From the NCBI GenBank assembly GCA_018296165.2, contig JACKQL020000040.1, forward strand, positions 372,001 through 436,000: 64,000 nt of DNA, in the 5' to 3' direction. Under the pieces are notes generated by a model, which saw only the letters and a program-made list of their open reading frames with translations, made no database searches and had not been told where the DNA came from. Every line of letters begins with the position of its first letter. Within the stretch, counting starts at the first letter, position 1. The stretch is from Termitomyces sp. T153 (Eukaryota; Basidiomycota; Agaricomycetes; Agaricales; Lyophyllaceae). Shown here in pieces: positions 1-11,345 of this stretch. The position numbers and the translations under genes were made by a program.

Positions 1-1131
1 TTGGCTGCTTCAGCCGCGATGACGGGGTCCTTAGAGAATGTGACATGGGACAAAAGGTCTGGGTGAATATCACGATACACGTCGCCACCAACCACTATCT
101 TGTAGGTATTTGCCTTGAAATGACATTAATATTGACTGATGTATGATAACAGATATATGATCCATACGAAATATGCATACCTTGCATGGAACTTCTTCGA
201 GCCAGAGACCCAATCAATGAAATGTATGATGGACAGGGACTGTCAAAGTCATTACATTATGCAGGTCGTTAACGTGTGAACCATATAAAGATTTCACCAC
301 GTCCTGCAGACCAAACAGCTCAAGGATAGCGAAAACTAGGGCACCCTATTTCTAGTATATAGTCGGTCAGCACATATCTTGCAAATGAAAATCAATTTTG
401 TCGTAAGACGGGATTCTCCTCTTGGGCAGCCGCAGAAAAGATATAAGCGACTTCTGTGTATGTAGCTGATTTGATGCACTCCGATTCATATCTCTCCTTA
501 ACAAATGGTATATTGATTAGAGACTGAGCATCATAACTGCCTGTGAGAACGCATTTGAAGTTGTCCCGTAGCAACGCCTGATAGAGATGAAAAACTTGAT
601 ATGATAGATAGGCGCCCATAAACCGTACCTGAGATTTAACAGCCGATCGTTTGTGAGGTACCTCGCCTAATTCTTTCAAGATACGTGCCGTGTGAGTATC
701 GAAAGAATTGCGTGATGGATGGGTTGAAGTAGCGGGTGTGCTGCCAGCGTTGGATCGGGCTAAAATTCTAATAAGTATATCGGAAGTATGCAGCAAACAA
801 ACTCCTTACAAACTCGGATCAAATGATTGCGATACAGAAGACCCAACTCAACTAATTTTTCATATCTATGTTCATCTAGAGGCTCGCTTGAAGTTTCGTT
901 GCTTCGTAGGCACGAAGCTATCTTCTTTCCCAGATGATGGTAAGGTCCGAAACCTAAACGACCATTCCTGTGTTCCCATAAATCTTTCAACAAGTAGCCC
1001 AATACACGAATTCCTAGAATAGAATCCGAGTACTTGGCAAGAGTTTTCTTTGGAGGAATGAGACCGATGGCATTAGAATTGACGACATTTTCATATTGAG
1101 AAGATATTTCGGATTGTTTTTCCATAGCCAT
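1..1131 (-). pseudogene. HNH-nuclease-domain-like fungal protein, decayed, runs off left edge
   Basis: A minus-strand gene model reads in four exons: about 1131-810, 759 to about 400, 345-181, and 113 to beyond base 1. Introns at 760-809 (50 bp) and 114-180 (67 bp) have GT..AG ends and keep phase. A third intron between about 400 and 346 is less certain at its donor. The protein has an N-terminal helical region (GIRVLGYLL), then RDNFKCVLTG and TEVAYIFSAA. These resemble the first Cys strand and the A-H-I-F histidine region of fungal HNH_2 proteins, but the histidine is Tyr here. VMTLTVPVHH and ANTYKIVVGG fit the typical C-terminal part. An in-frame TGA at 214-216 and the lost histidine suggest a dead gene. 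Assignment is from remembered family pattern; the start codon is uncertain. Confidence 0.55.
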
Positions 1132-3150
1132 ACGTTCCGCTGCGAGAATGAACGTTCAATAGTTCGCTCCATCGGCATCGAATTCACATTCAGTTGCAGG
1201 TGGAAGGGCAGTCATAGCAGATAGTTGTCAAACGCGGGGACTGAGGGGGTGGTCACAATTTTGAGGTAAACAATAATAAATAGATCTAAATATCAGGGAT
1301 GCCATCGGAAATATTTTCCTGGTTTCTTTTAACGTTTCTAAAGGTTGAACAATATGTTTTTACATGAGGAACATACAAAAAGATAGTTTAAAGTTTTCCA
1401 TCCACCCATCTTACGATGGAGAAGAACTCGTGAAAACATATAAAAAATCCTTCTGAAGTGAAAATTTGCAAGTTCTGTGCTCACGCCTCTCTCCTAGTGG
1501 GTGCATCACTCATACATTAATGACATGCCTGATTTCAACAGTTTTCATACATGGAGAATGTATCATTGTGGGTGTCCTCGAGTGTCATTATCTGATATCA
1601 CATGTCCTACTCAAACATCTGCAGTTAGTCTTCGATATTGATGGCAGAAACCCCTTGTCACACTTGTGGTATGCGCCATTCCTCCTTTTCTCCATACAAC
1701 AAATGCCAATCATGATTATCATCTTGTAGCTTGTCATGCTGCTTCAACAAGGTGGGCAAGTCAACATGGTCTCCTTCATATGTTTTTTCTCACTCTTGAC
1801 GGTATTGTGAGTGAGGTACCTTTTCACCCATGGGCCATTTCACGCTTTCATTCGAGCATGTGATTTATCATTTCAGAAATCAACTCCCTACTGTTTGTGT
1901 GATATTTATGTCACATCATTAAGGATCTATATTCATAGTTTTAAACAGATATGGTGTTTCCTCACTAGATTTCTGGGCAACAATCCTGCAGGTATGTTGT
2001 TTGCTTCCTATCATGACCTATGTCGGAGGAAGAGCATGATTGTAGGATATTCAAGTTGAGATACTATCTGCACTGTCACTAGAAGTCCATGTTTTGCTTA
2101 TTGTCTGCATAGGATGCGCAGCGGATGCGAACGGTGAACTCTATCTCTATTCAATATCTTCAGGGAAAGGCATGACATAACCCCAGGTCTGAACGTGTGA
2201 TCAATCATCCGGTTGTCTATAGGCAAGCTCATTTGACTACTCTGAGGTGCGAAGCTCATTGATAAAGATATAGTATTGGCAATGGACTACTTATAGGCAT
2301 AACTGAATCCTGTGTATACATACATATACATAATTGTAAGCAATACAGAGTGAATGCTTTTTTCCACGCTGTCTGAAGACTATTCATCATTTGGTGAGAC
2401 AATAGAAAGACAAAGAGGATCGACCAATGAGAGGGAGAGGGCAAGGGATCAGAGAATGGGATTCAACGAGGGAGAAAGTCGCAAATTGGAGTTTGAGATT
2501 TGGAAATGGACGGACGGTCTGTTCAAGAATCGGAGGACGATCGCCGACTGTGATTGAGAGGACTGGTCGAGAAAGTCTAAAGAGAACATAGAATAGGAAA
2601 TCAGGACAGTTTGACGAACTCTCCAGAGGATTGCGGATCTGCTTATTGTATTGTAGTTTCGTCGTCTCGTAAGTTCAGGCGATTTCGAAATGACTTATGT
2701 CTCCAGTCTACAGGTATCTCTTTACTGACGGGTGTCCATGCATCACGGGTTTACCTATCGAATCATCTACAAACTCAATTCACGCTTACCCATCTTCCCT
2801 TGAGTGTTGGCTGCTCCCAATCACGCTACTGGCACAAATGTTCTCTGCGACATCGGTGCTAATGAACTTAATTACAGAATCAAATCATAGATATTGTTCA
2901 TACCCTGGAGCAAGAATCTATTCCAGTGTGATGATGAAATTATCAGATAGGATCCAGCGCAAGATGGGCTGGAGTGATACCTATCAACAGATGATAGGCT
3001 GTGTTAGCGACACGCTGGAGATGTGTGTGTTCCCGGCGATTTTTCGCTTGGTTAGTATGACTTTATAGGCAGCAGACAGTTATGCAAGGTCGCCAAGACG
3101 CGCACGCACACGTGACGTCACAATAGGGCTCTATACCGAACCTTATTCTG
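1132..3150. other. no gene recognised
   Basis: Only short open frames occur on both strands, without recognisable motifs or a convincing exon series. Base composition is ordinary and CpG is present, unlike the repeat blocks to the right. Confidence 0.5.
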
Positions 3151-3156
3151 GATTGT

Positions 3157-3164
3157 TATATATA
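3157..3164 (+). promoter_or_regulatory. TATA-like box
   Basis: TATATATA-type sequence lies about 55 bases upstream of the ATG at 3217, with a pyrimidine-rich leader between. The position suits a core promoter for the putative secreted-protein gene. Inference from position and sequence only. Confidence 0.4.
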
Positions 3165-3216
3165 CTCAGCTGTAAGATGGTTGTCCTTCGTTTCTCTTTC
3201 CAAACTCATACCAGCC

Positions 3217-4008
3217 ATGCCACTTTCTGCTACACTTGTCTTCGTTTTCCTCGCCCTGCCCTACCTCGCCGCCGCCGCCATGCGCCACAGCCACCGTACG
3301 TATCCTCTCCGTCTAGTCTTTGCTGCTGGTTTATCCTCTTCCAAGATGATCATTCTGCTACGGAGTCGTATCCTGCCCATTTGTCCTCCAATCAGCCTAG
3401 GAGCCTCCCGCTTGCCGATTCAGAATCAGATCCTGATTTCGATCAGTCTGCAATTGTCCCCGAGACTGACAACTTGGCTTCATCCGTCGGGGAGCTTGAT
3501 ATTCCGGAGCTCGACATCCGCTTATTGGAATGCGGCAGAGATGGCGGTGAGTTTCACATGCATTTTCTGGGTACTCCACCTTGGACTAATGGTTTTCGAG
3601 GTCGCGGACGTGGCCGCCGTGGATGTGGACGTGGACGTGGGCGTGGACGTGGACGTGGACGTGGACGTGGACGTAGAGGTGGGCATTATTATGAACACAC
3701 GTATAGAGACTACCAGAATAGGGAGCACGATAAGTCCCTGTCAACGCAAAATTGGCGAGAATTTGCCGACGATGACGTAGAAGGTAGCACTATGCCGCGC
3801 AGGCGTGACGAGTCCAATGTTTTGGGTATGTATGCGCGCATACATCCATCCAGGTTTTCAGGCTCTGACTATGAATCGCTTAGCCGGTGATGTCACAGGT
3901 CCTCCTCGTCTCTCGACTAGCACTCTGAGACACCGTACCGTTCGTGCGTGTCCACTTCTACGATCTTCCGTGTTATTTGGGGTTGACTTGGTCGAGATAG
4001 ATACCTAG
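3217..4008 (+). CDS. putative secreted acidic/RGG-repeat protein, 3-4 exons
   Basis: The proposed exons are 3217-3295, 3346-3546, 3601-3825 and 3899-4008; introns 3296-3345 (50 bp), 3547-3600 (54 bp, optional because it keeps the frame) and 3826-3898 (73 bp) have GT..AG ends and matching phases. The first exon encodes a signal-peptide-like start (MPLSATLVFVFLALPYLAAA). A His/Ser and acidic segment follows (LADSESDPDFDQ), then a Gly-Arg repeat (RGRGRGR) of RGG-box type, then a tail rich in Arg, Tyr and Asp. RGG boxes normally bind RNA, so their combination with a secretion signal is odd. I do not recognise the family. The exon structure is inferred; an alternative is an unspliced frame starting upstream, without a signal peptide. 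Confidence 0.35.
3601..3682 (+). repeat. hexanucleotide GGACGT-type tandem repeat
   Basis: About a dozen imperfect copies of a CGTGGA hexamer lie head to tail. In the likely coding frame they give alternating Gly-Arg; in other frames they give Val-Asp or Ser-Thr runs. Such arrays readily change copy number by slippage, so the length of the Gly-Arg stretch may vary between strains. Confidence 0.85.
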
Positions 4009-5862
4009 CCTCAGAAATGCTCAGCAGGCTCCCAGGGCCCCCGCCCCCCCCCCCTATGTAGGTAATGATACCTGATTTCTATTGCGATGTGATATGTCTC
4101 TGACAGCGGAAAGTAGTTCCAAACCAGCTATTGATGTTGTGCGTATTCTTGATACACTAGCCTGGACGGATGAGGTGTAAATATCTTATTTTGCGGTTGA
4201 CATGTTATGAGGTGGAAAGGTCCAGAGTGTTGTATAAGTCCGCTTCAGTGTGAAGTATAGACGTACCTGGAAGGATAATTAGTAATTTTGTACGATTGGA
4301 TCATGGGATATGCTCGAGCTCGAATGTACTCCATTGTAAAGCTAGATAGAGGAGGAATCCCGCTTGTGAGCTAAACAGAGCAGTGGTTCGACCTAAAAAG
4401 GTTCCCGTTACTTGCCGTGATAGTGGTAATCTGAATTGTTTCTATCGGCAAAAGTTCCCTGAAGCTTGAGAATTCGTGCTTGTCGGGATTGGATTCCAAA
4501 CGTTCTGCCAATATATGCGATGACCGGTCTTGCCTATTTGCGTATGGATTGAAGAACGGAGACCTCAATGATCCTCCGTATGGGGTGCTTATTAGAAGCC
4601 TCAATATATCCACTGTTTGTTGTGCCATGCATGTGCATTTTATAAGGAACAAGACGTATAATAGGAACATCGTAAAGATGGGAATATGATCAGCCATTTA
4701 AAAACTCAAGCAATCAGGAAGAGGTCTTACTGCGAACGTGTTGCTTCCTAGTAAAATGAGCCCACCCCGAGAAAGGTTGTTCTAGCTCGCTTGGGATAGA
4801 CAATGAAGACCGCCATTTCCATTTGAAGGTGTTACTATAAGAAGTCAGCGGAGTACATGACGTGGATATCGACGAATGTCAGCTGCTCCGGGACAATAAA
4901 CTCACATGGTTGTGATGGTTCCATGAATCATTGTCATAGACCATCGTCCTGGATGATTCAAACTCGATGGTTTTCTCCCACAAGTATGCAAATTGGCGGT
5001 CAGTTTTCAGGGCAGTTATTGCTTCTGGGAACATTAGTTATGCGGAATGGAATGGCTATGTATCATCCAAAAGATTTGGTTGACATCCTAGTAGGAAAAA
5101 GGTCATGTTGCACGGATTGGTGCAATAATGGTTCGAAAGCTCGAAAGCGTAAGGACTGTGTCGAATCAGTCAGCATTACAAGCGTGAGAACTACAGTGGT
5201 ACTGTGTGACATGGTGTGAGAGATTTATGCTTGACCTGAATTGTCATTGCAACACATAGCTATTGAAATTTCATGTTCTAAACACAAATCCACCTGGCCC
5301 TTTGATACAACAATGGCTCATGTGATTCTTCCATCCATGATGTTCAGTATATCTGCAAGGCTAATTCTTCTACCCCAGCCCGAGGCCTTTCTTCAACACG
5401 AGCAGACACTTGCCAGACTGATCTCATAAAATTTACATATCTCGGGCTGTTCCTCAACAAACAGACATCATACATTCTTCCACTCATATGTATAACTCAA
5501 TTGGTAAGTGTAGACTTCTCAATTCTGCCCAAGTCAATGGCAGGAAAAACAAGATAGAAAGAGGACATGAGTGACAATGTTTAGGTATACAATGCCACAT
5601 AATATGTTACTAGTCAATCACACTGTTGTGTACATTAATCAATGGTATTGTACATAGACTCGCGGCAAACATCATTGCCACTCACGACACTAAATGACCA
5701 TTCACGGCAGTTCACGGCACTCACTCTCCACTGCATCATGGCACTGGACTCACGACTTTTCTGTATGCCCCTCTGTCATTCATCGGTGCAATGGGAGATG
5801 GACTGTAATGGAGGTATAAGTACTCTGAGACAACACAAGCAGCAAATGCAAGGTGTAGCACA
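4009..5862. other. no gene recognised
   Basis: No convincing gene. A C-rich homopolymer (11 C at 4044-4054) and scattered short frames on both strands are all I see. The minus-strand frame 4371-4697 has a hydrophobic start but no family resemblance. Confidence 0.5.
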
Positions 5863-7356
5863 TTAAAGTGCCTCGTCGGTGGTTATACCCAGTTCCTTCA
5901 TCCTCTTCTCTGCCCAATCACCGAGTTTGCCAAAGAAATCCTCTGCATCATCACCTTTCCAACTCCGCAGTGCAAACCACAGATGACGCGCGTCCTTTCC
6001 TGCTCGGATTACATGTTGATACTCGGGAGCGAATTTGTAAAGAGCCTGTGAAGGACCAATTATGTTAGGTCCGTTCCGAGTCAACACTCAACAAGAACGA
6101 TCACTAATAAAAAGCTAACCTCAAAGTATCGCTCCGACCATGTCATGTACTCAGCACGTTCCTCTGGGCTAGCGTCCTTCTCGTATCTCGTAAAGGAAGG
6201 AAAAGCATTCTCATCTGTCACAAGATGTATACCCACGACCATCTTGGGGTCGGAAAGAATAGCAGGTACGAAACATCCGAACTCCCAGTCATAAATGGAC
6301 GTCACAAGAGGACGGCCACTGTCATCCTTCGTAATTGACATGTTATGGATGCCGTAGTCACCATGATCAAGTGTGAGACGGTAGAGAGAAGATTCATTGC
6401 CATCCTTAGGTATGATGTGCGGTATGAGGCGCAGGAGAGACTGCTTAGCCGCAAACGCAATGGGTCCCACGGTAGCATTGTCTTCCTCCCATCCAATCAT
6501 ATCCCCTATGTTTTTTATTGTTGCTTTAATTTTGGACGTGAAAAGAGTGACACAGAACTCGCGATCGGGAGTAACAGGAAGAGGGAGAGTTTCTGGTTTG
6601 TGTCCAAACAGGCGTTCGAGGAACCATTTGGAGACCAAGTCCGGCGGAGCATTGAAATTGAACAATGACGCGCGAATATGGGCACACTCTGCAAGCAGCC
6701 AGTTCTAAAGAGCAGAATGAAACGAGAAGGAAAAGAAGTCAACATATATACGCACCTGATCTTCCGAGCGGAGTTCGCCCCATATATCTTTCTCTCCTTG
6801 AGCCTTCTCAAACAAGAATAAGCGACGACCAGCGATATCTTCAGGAATGTGATTTATGGGGCTGGAGTATTGGACTGGCACACGATAATAGAGCAAACGA
6901 GGTACTCTAATAAGTGGATCGGAGGATAAAAGCTCGTATATCGCCGCTTCAAACTCGACCTCAGTCACTTGCATATTGAATGGGTAGCCAACGAAATTAG
7001 GCATGTTGACGTCGCTGCGGGACAAACGTGCCACTATGTCCAGTGAATTCGAGAGTTTCATATGGAAACCCTATGCCCGATTCGATCCCTCAGCATCAGA
7101 AAGGCAGAAATAATTGACAAGAGCATATGCGTGGACTCACGTAGTTCCTGCAGCCGCTAGAGACGGAAGGAATGTCAATCACATGTGCACCAAGCTTCTC
7201 CTCGATCTCGCGGAAAAGTTGGTTTATATCCCAAACTCCTCTAAAGGGGCTTTTGCCATCGTGGACCAAGGTGAGCAGGTGGTTACCGTCAAAATCACTA
7301 CCATCTGGCATCGTAGGCCATTTGTCCATAGCGTACTCCTCTTCGACATCCTCCAT
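5863..7356 (-). CDS. APH-fold kinase-like protein (aminoglycoside phosphotransferase family), copy 1
   Basis: Four exons on the minus strand: 7356-7141, 7070-6756, 6704-6120 and 6045-5863. The introns (70, 51 and 74 bp) all have GT..AG ends and phase 0, giving 432 residues. The C-lobe carries the Brenner-type catalytic motif DHGDYGIHN (His 291, Asp 293, Asn 298), followed by IYDWEFG (Asp 316), which matches the metal-binding Asp of APH/choline-kinase-like enzymes. The N-lobe has EFEAAIY, a likely alpha-C Glu helix. The substrate cannot be told; in fungi this family is large and mostly uncharacterised, and its members usually do not confer drug resistance. The gene is divergent to a close paralogue at 7810. 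The start was chosen because the paralogue begins at the equivalent codon. Confidence 0.85.
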
Positions 7357-7809
7357 TTACTGGGAAGAAAGATTGTAAAGCGTTAGATAAGGAGAAAGAA
7401 TTTGAAGAGTAAGCACGGCCGGTCGAAGCGTAGTGGGTTGATCGCTTAAAGGGGTCTTGATACTCAAGTTGTTGACCAGCATTTTGTGGATTGGAACGGC
7501 CCAGGGCCCACATCCCACAGCCCTGAAGACCCTGTATTTATCATAGCCATTTTCACTCTTTCTCCGACCGACCCCGATGTTTGAGGATCAGGTGAACATA
7601 CCCATCAGATTTCTGTATACTACGTATCAAAATGAGATCGAGTGTGGCGACACTTTAACTTTTAGTCGAGCTGTCACATGAATCGATGATCATAATGAAT
7701 GATCCGATGGCGGCTAGATATATATTTTGAAGTTGGCCCCCCCTCCAGGCCGGTACCTTCACCCAGACTTCGGGACAGCTCAACTTTCATTCTCCTTCGA
7801 TTTTTCCCG
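7357..7809. promoter_or_regulatory. 453-bp divergent intergenic region between two paralogous kinase-like genes
   Basis: Both flanking genes start from this stretch in opposite directions, so it must hold both promoters. A TATATATT box at about 7719-7726 lies 90 bases before the plus-strand ATG. On the minus side a GATAAATA-like box lies near 7535-7545. I saw no clear mirrored regulatory motif by eye. The minus-strand leader could contain a small 5'UTR intron ending CCCAG just before the ATG. Confidence 0.5.
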
Positions 7810-9276
7810 ATGAGGGAATCAGATAATGGATATAAGGTGGACCCCTGGCCCACGATGCCGGATGGCACCAGTTTCGACGGTAGAAATGTACTGACTTTAG
7901 TTCGGAACGGGGACAGCCCTTTCAAAGGTGCTTGGGATATTCATCTACTCATTGATGAGATTGAGAACAAACTGGGAGCTCGTGTGGTCGATATACCGTC
8001 TGTATCGAAGGGTTCCAATAACTATGTGAGGATGGCACTACGAGTGTAGTTGGTGATATTGGCCAGCTGACGTCGCACGTGCAGGGGTTCCACATCAAGA
8101 TGTCGAATTCTTTGGATATCATAGCGCGCTTGGCTCGTGGCGACGTAAACATGCCTAACTATGTCGGTTTCCCTTTTGAAATGCAAGGGCCTGACGTTGA
8201 GTTTGAAGCGGCGGTTTACTCGCTTCTGTGCTCAGATCCAGTAATTGTCGTATCCCGCTTGTTTTTTTATCGCGTCCCGGTGCAATATGCAGGGCCCAAG
8301 CTCAGCATTCCAAAAGATATCGCTGGTCGACGCCTTTTCTTGTTTGAAAGGGCTGAAGGGGAAAAGAATATATGGGAAGAGCTCAGTCCAGATGATAAGG
8401 TACGCATAATAAGCCGAATGACTTTCCCTTTCCTCGAATGAATCACCTCATTTTATAGATACATCTTCTGACCCGATCTGCCCATATTCGCGCATCGTTG
8501 TTCAACTTGAACCTCCCATCTGACTTTGTCTCTGAATGGTTTCTTAAACGGGTCTTTGGGGACAAACCAGAAGTTCTCCCTGTTCCTCTTGCTCCCACTC
8601 GCGAGTTCCTTGTTGCTTTTCTTATGTCTAAGATTGAAGCAACTATAAAGAACATAGGGGACAAGATTGGATGGAAGGAAGACCATGCTACTGTGGGGCC
8701 CATTACTTTTGCGGCCAAACAGTCTCTCCTGCGCCTCATTCCGCACATCATGCCGGAGGATAGAAATGAACCCTCTCTCTATCGTTTCGTCCTTGATCAT
8801 GGGGACTATGGGATTCATAACATGTCGATTACGACGGATGACAGTGGCCATCCTCTTGTAACATCCCTTTATGACTGGGAGTTTGGATGCGTCACGCCGG
8901 CCATTCTATCCGATCCAACGATGGATGTGTACATCACCCTGTTTGCAGATGAAAATGCTGCACCCGCAATCGACAGATTTGAGGAGGACGCTAGTCCGGA
9001 GGATCGTGCTGATTACATAACATGGTCGGAGCAATACTTCAAGGTCGTTTTTTCATAAATGATCGTTCTTGGTGCGACCTAACGCGGCCGATTCTTGCGC
9101 AGGTTCTTTACAAATTCGCTCCCGATTATGAACATGTAATTTGGGCAGGGAAGGACGCGCGTCATCTGTGGTTCGCGTTGCGTGATTGGCAAAGTGATGA
9201 CGCGGAAGATTACTTTGGGAAACTCGGTGATTGGGCAGAGAAGAGGATGAAGGAATTGGGTATAACCACTGACTAA
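7810..9276 (+). CDS. APH-fold kinase-like protein, copy 2 (divergent paralogue)
   Basis: Exons 7810-8025, 8085-8399, 8459-9043 and 9103-9276 are separated by three introns of exactly 59 bp each with GT..AG ends; the product is 429 residues. The first three exons have the same lengths (216, 315 and 585 bp) as those of the minus-strand copy, and the proteins align without gaps through them. The last exon is three codons shorter. Catalytic residues are conserved: DHGDYGIHN and LYDWEFG. PWPTMPDG near the N-terminus and the C-terminal AEKRMKELGITTD are shared by both copies. The copies look roughly three-quarters identical by eye. No stop or frameshift is seen, so the gene is probably functional. 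Substrate unknown. Confidence 0.87.
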
Positions 9277-11345
9277 GTACTTTTGATACACTAGATACCT
9301 CCATTAAAGTCGATTTCCCATTTGACCGATGAATGAGGGAGGACCATTTGGCTCCTACAGGTGGAAGAGCTTGCTTCGTCAATTCATACCTAGGGCCCAG
9401 GGCAAAACCAATTGCATTGACTAGCAAGGGGTGCCCAAAAGTGAGAGAACAACAAATTTCTCTCCCTTGAAGGAGACACTTGAGGAAATGTAGACTTATA
9501 TACCTTTCATATTTCCTACTTAGGAGATTGTTTTTAGATTTTCTGAAGAAACACTCATCAGGAATTATTTGACATGTTTTTAACAGATCTTTCTCCATAA
9601 GTCTACAAGATTTGACATGCTGAGGGGTTCTGGTGTTAGAACCCTCCTTGTGGCTGCTGGAAATTCCCCCACATGGGGACACACCCCATTGATAGATAGA
9701 CTTGCACTCACCGGGCTGGGAGAATGCCAATGAACAGCTTATGTTCATGACAAATGATCAGTTGTGTTGCTTGTTACAGGCATATAGTTGCAATGTTGAT
9801 CAATGGTTGTTGTACACATAAATTTGCCAGGCTTGTGTGAGAGCATTTGCTTTGGAACACATGCCATTGTGCATTGGGTGGCAGTTAAAAGCCTTGTGTG
9901 TGGGATTTTGTTTGAATGCATTGTATATGGGGATGTTGGTGTGCTAACTTGATATACTTTGGGCATATATTGTCAGGGGACTGCCCATACTCAATGCCGT
10001 TCTTGTTTCCCTTATTATGAGCTGTCCTCTCATTCCCATCCTCCCATCCTGTCAAGACAAGTAATTTATACCAAAGGCTATCTAATGGTCATATTCCCAT
10101 GCAGTCACATGCCTGGACGCTGGAGATTGAGCCTGTTTACAATGTATTCCCATTTTTGGAGTGGACTTCCAATTTAGTTGTTGTTGAGTGTTTTTTCTAG
10201 AAGCTCTAGAGCAAATTTTCCAAACACTAGCACAGTGACAAAGGAAAAATGCATCACAAACCATTCAAAGACTGGAACTTCAGGAAATGTAGTGTGTTTC
10301 CTGAGAAAAATGCTAGATATTATGTCAGAAAATTTCAGTAAATATGTCAAATATTCTCTTAATGTTTCTTTCATAGAATGATAAACTTTTCCATCTTTTA
10401 TCTGAAGAAAAAATAATCAAAATATTTGAAATGTTCTTGTTGATTTTCTTGAGAAACACATGATATGTTCTAGCATGTGTTTCTCAAAAAACCTTTGTTG
10501 TGTTCTTAATGTTGTATCTTGAGAAATGCTCTTTGTTTTTCTTGAGAAACATGTGTCAGGATAACTTACAATACTTCTCAAGTAACATACAATAAAAAAT
10601 GTAATAATATTATACAGAAATGATATACAGAAACATGTGTTGCATTGCTCAGTGCACAACCATTGATTTGCTCATCAAGATGCTTAATATGTTGTATTGA
10701 GTTGGTGTCATGGAGTACAAAATTATATGGCTTCCAAGAAACAGAATAACAACAGCTTAAGTACAGAAAAATGAGAACTAAATCAGCAAGACAGGAGACT
10801 GACTTACAAGGAAAATCACCACAATCAATCCAATCCACAAGTCTCTTGAATTTGAATTTGCTGGCCATGAACAGCACACAGACTACTATACAATCAGTCA
10901 CAAGCAGATCAAGATTTTGTGCAGCCATAGCATTGCACAACTACCTGGGATGGTGTCATTGAGAGGAACTTGTCAACAACAGTGCATGTCTGGTTGATGC
11001 TTAGTTGGGTGGATGGCATTGTTGAGGGAGATTTGTCAACAACAATGAGTTGCTGTATCTGATTGAGGCTTGGTTGTTGTTGTTGCACTCCAGTTTGGTG
11101 ACACAGGACAGAGACTTGGGAGCCTGAAGCTTGTTAATTCTGTGTAGTCACAGAAAAATCTCAATAGTGACCTGTGACATATGGATAGCAATGGTGGACC
11201 CTAGACAGATGTTATCATACAGGATCTCAAAGTTTGGCATTTTGGTCAGCTCTGCTACTATATTTGAGCTGAAAGGTTAGCATTGTGATGGAGGCTTATG
11301 AGAAAGAGTGTGCATTTGTGATTGTTTGGTGACAACTCTGGATAC
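9277..11345. other. CpG-poor stretch without a recognised gene
   Basis: Downstream of the second kinase-like gene CpG becomes rare from about 9.35 kb onward, as in the old mobile elements to the right. Short frames on both strands show no motif I recognise. It is probably old repeat DNA. It contains a small hairpin-forming sequence at 10449-10487. Confidence 0.5.
10449..10487. repeat. 14-bp perfect inverted repeat with 11-base loop
   Basis: TTGAGAAACACATG (10449-10462) and its exact reverse complement (10474-10487) flank 11 bases. Related TTTCTTGAGAAA-like palindromes recur nearby, around 10525-10550. It could be a remnant of a small inverted-repeat element or simple chance in AT-rich DNA. 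Confidence 0.6.

Noticed and set aside
3522..3728. Ser-Thr repeat protein on the minus strand at the GGACGT array
   Set aside because: Shadow of the tandem repeat; the plus-strand frame has exon structure and a signal-peptide-like start.
4371..4697. Minus-strand frame with a hydrophobic N-terminus
   Set aside because: No family resemblance, no promoter or splice support, and codon use not distinctive.
5863..9276. Antibiotic-resistance genes
   Set aside because: The APH fold is shared by many fungal kinase-like proteins; nothing here supports an aminoglycoside substrate.
9053..9748. 231-codon minus-strand frame overlapping the second kinase-like gene
   Set aside because: Antisense to the last exons of the plus-strand gene and extends into CpG-poor DNA; no motif.
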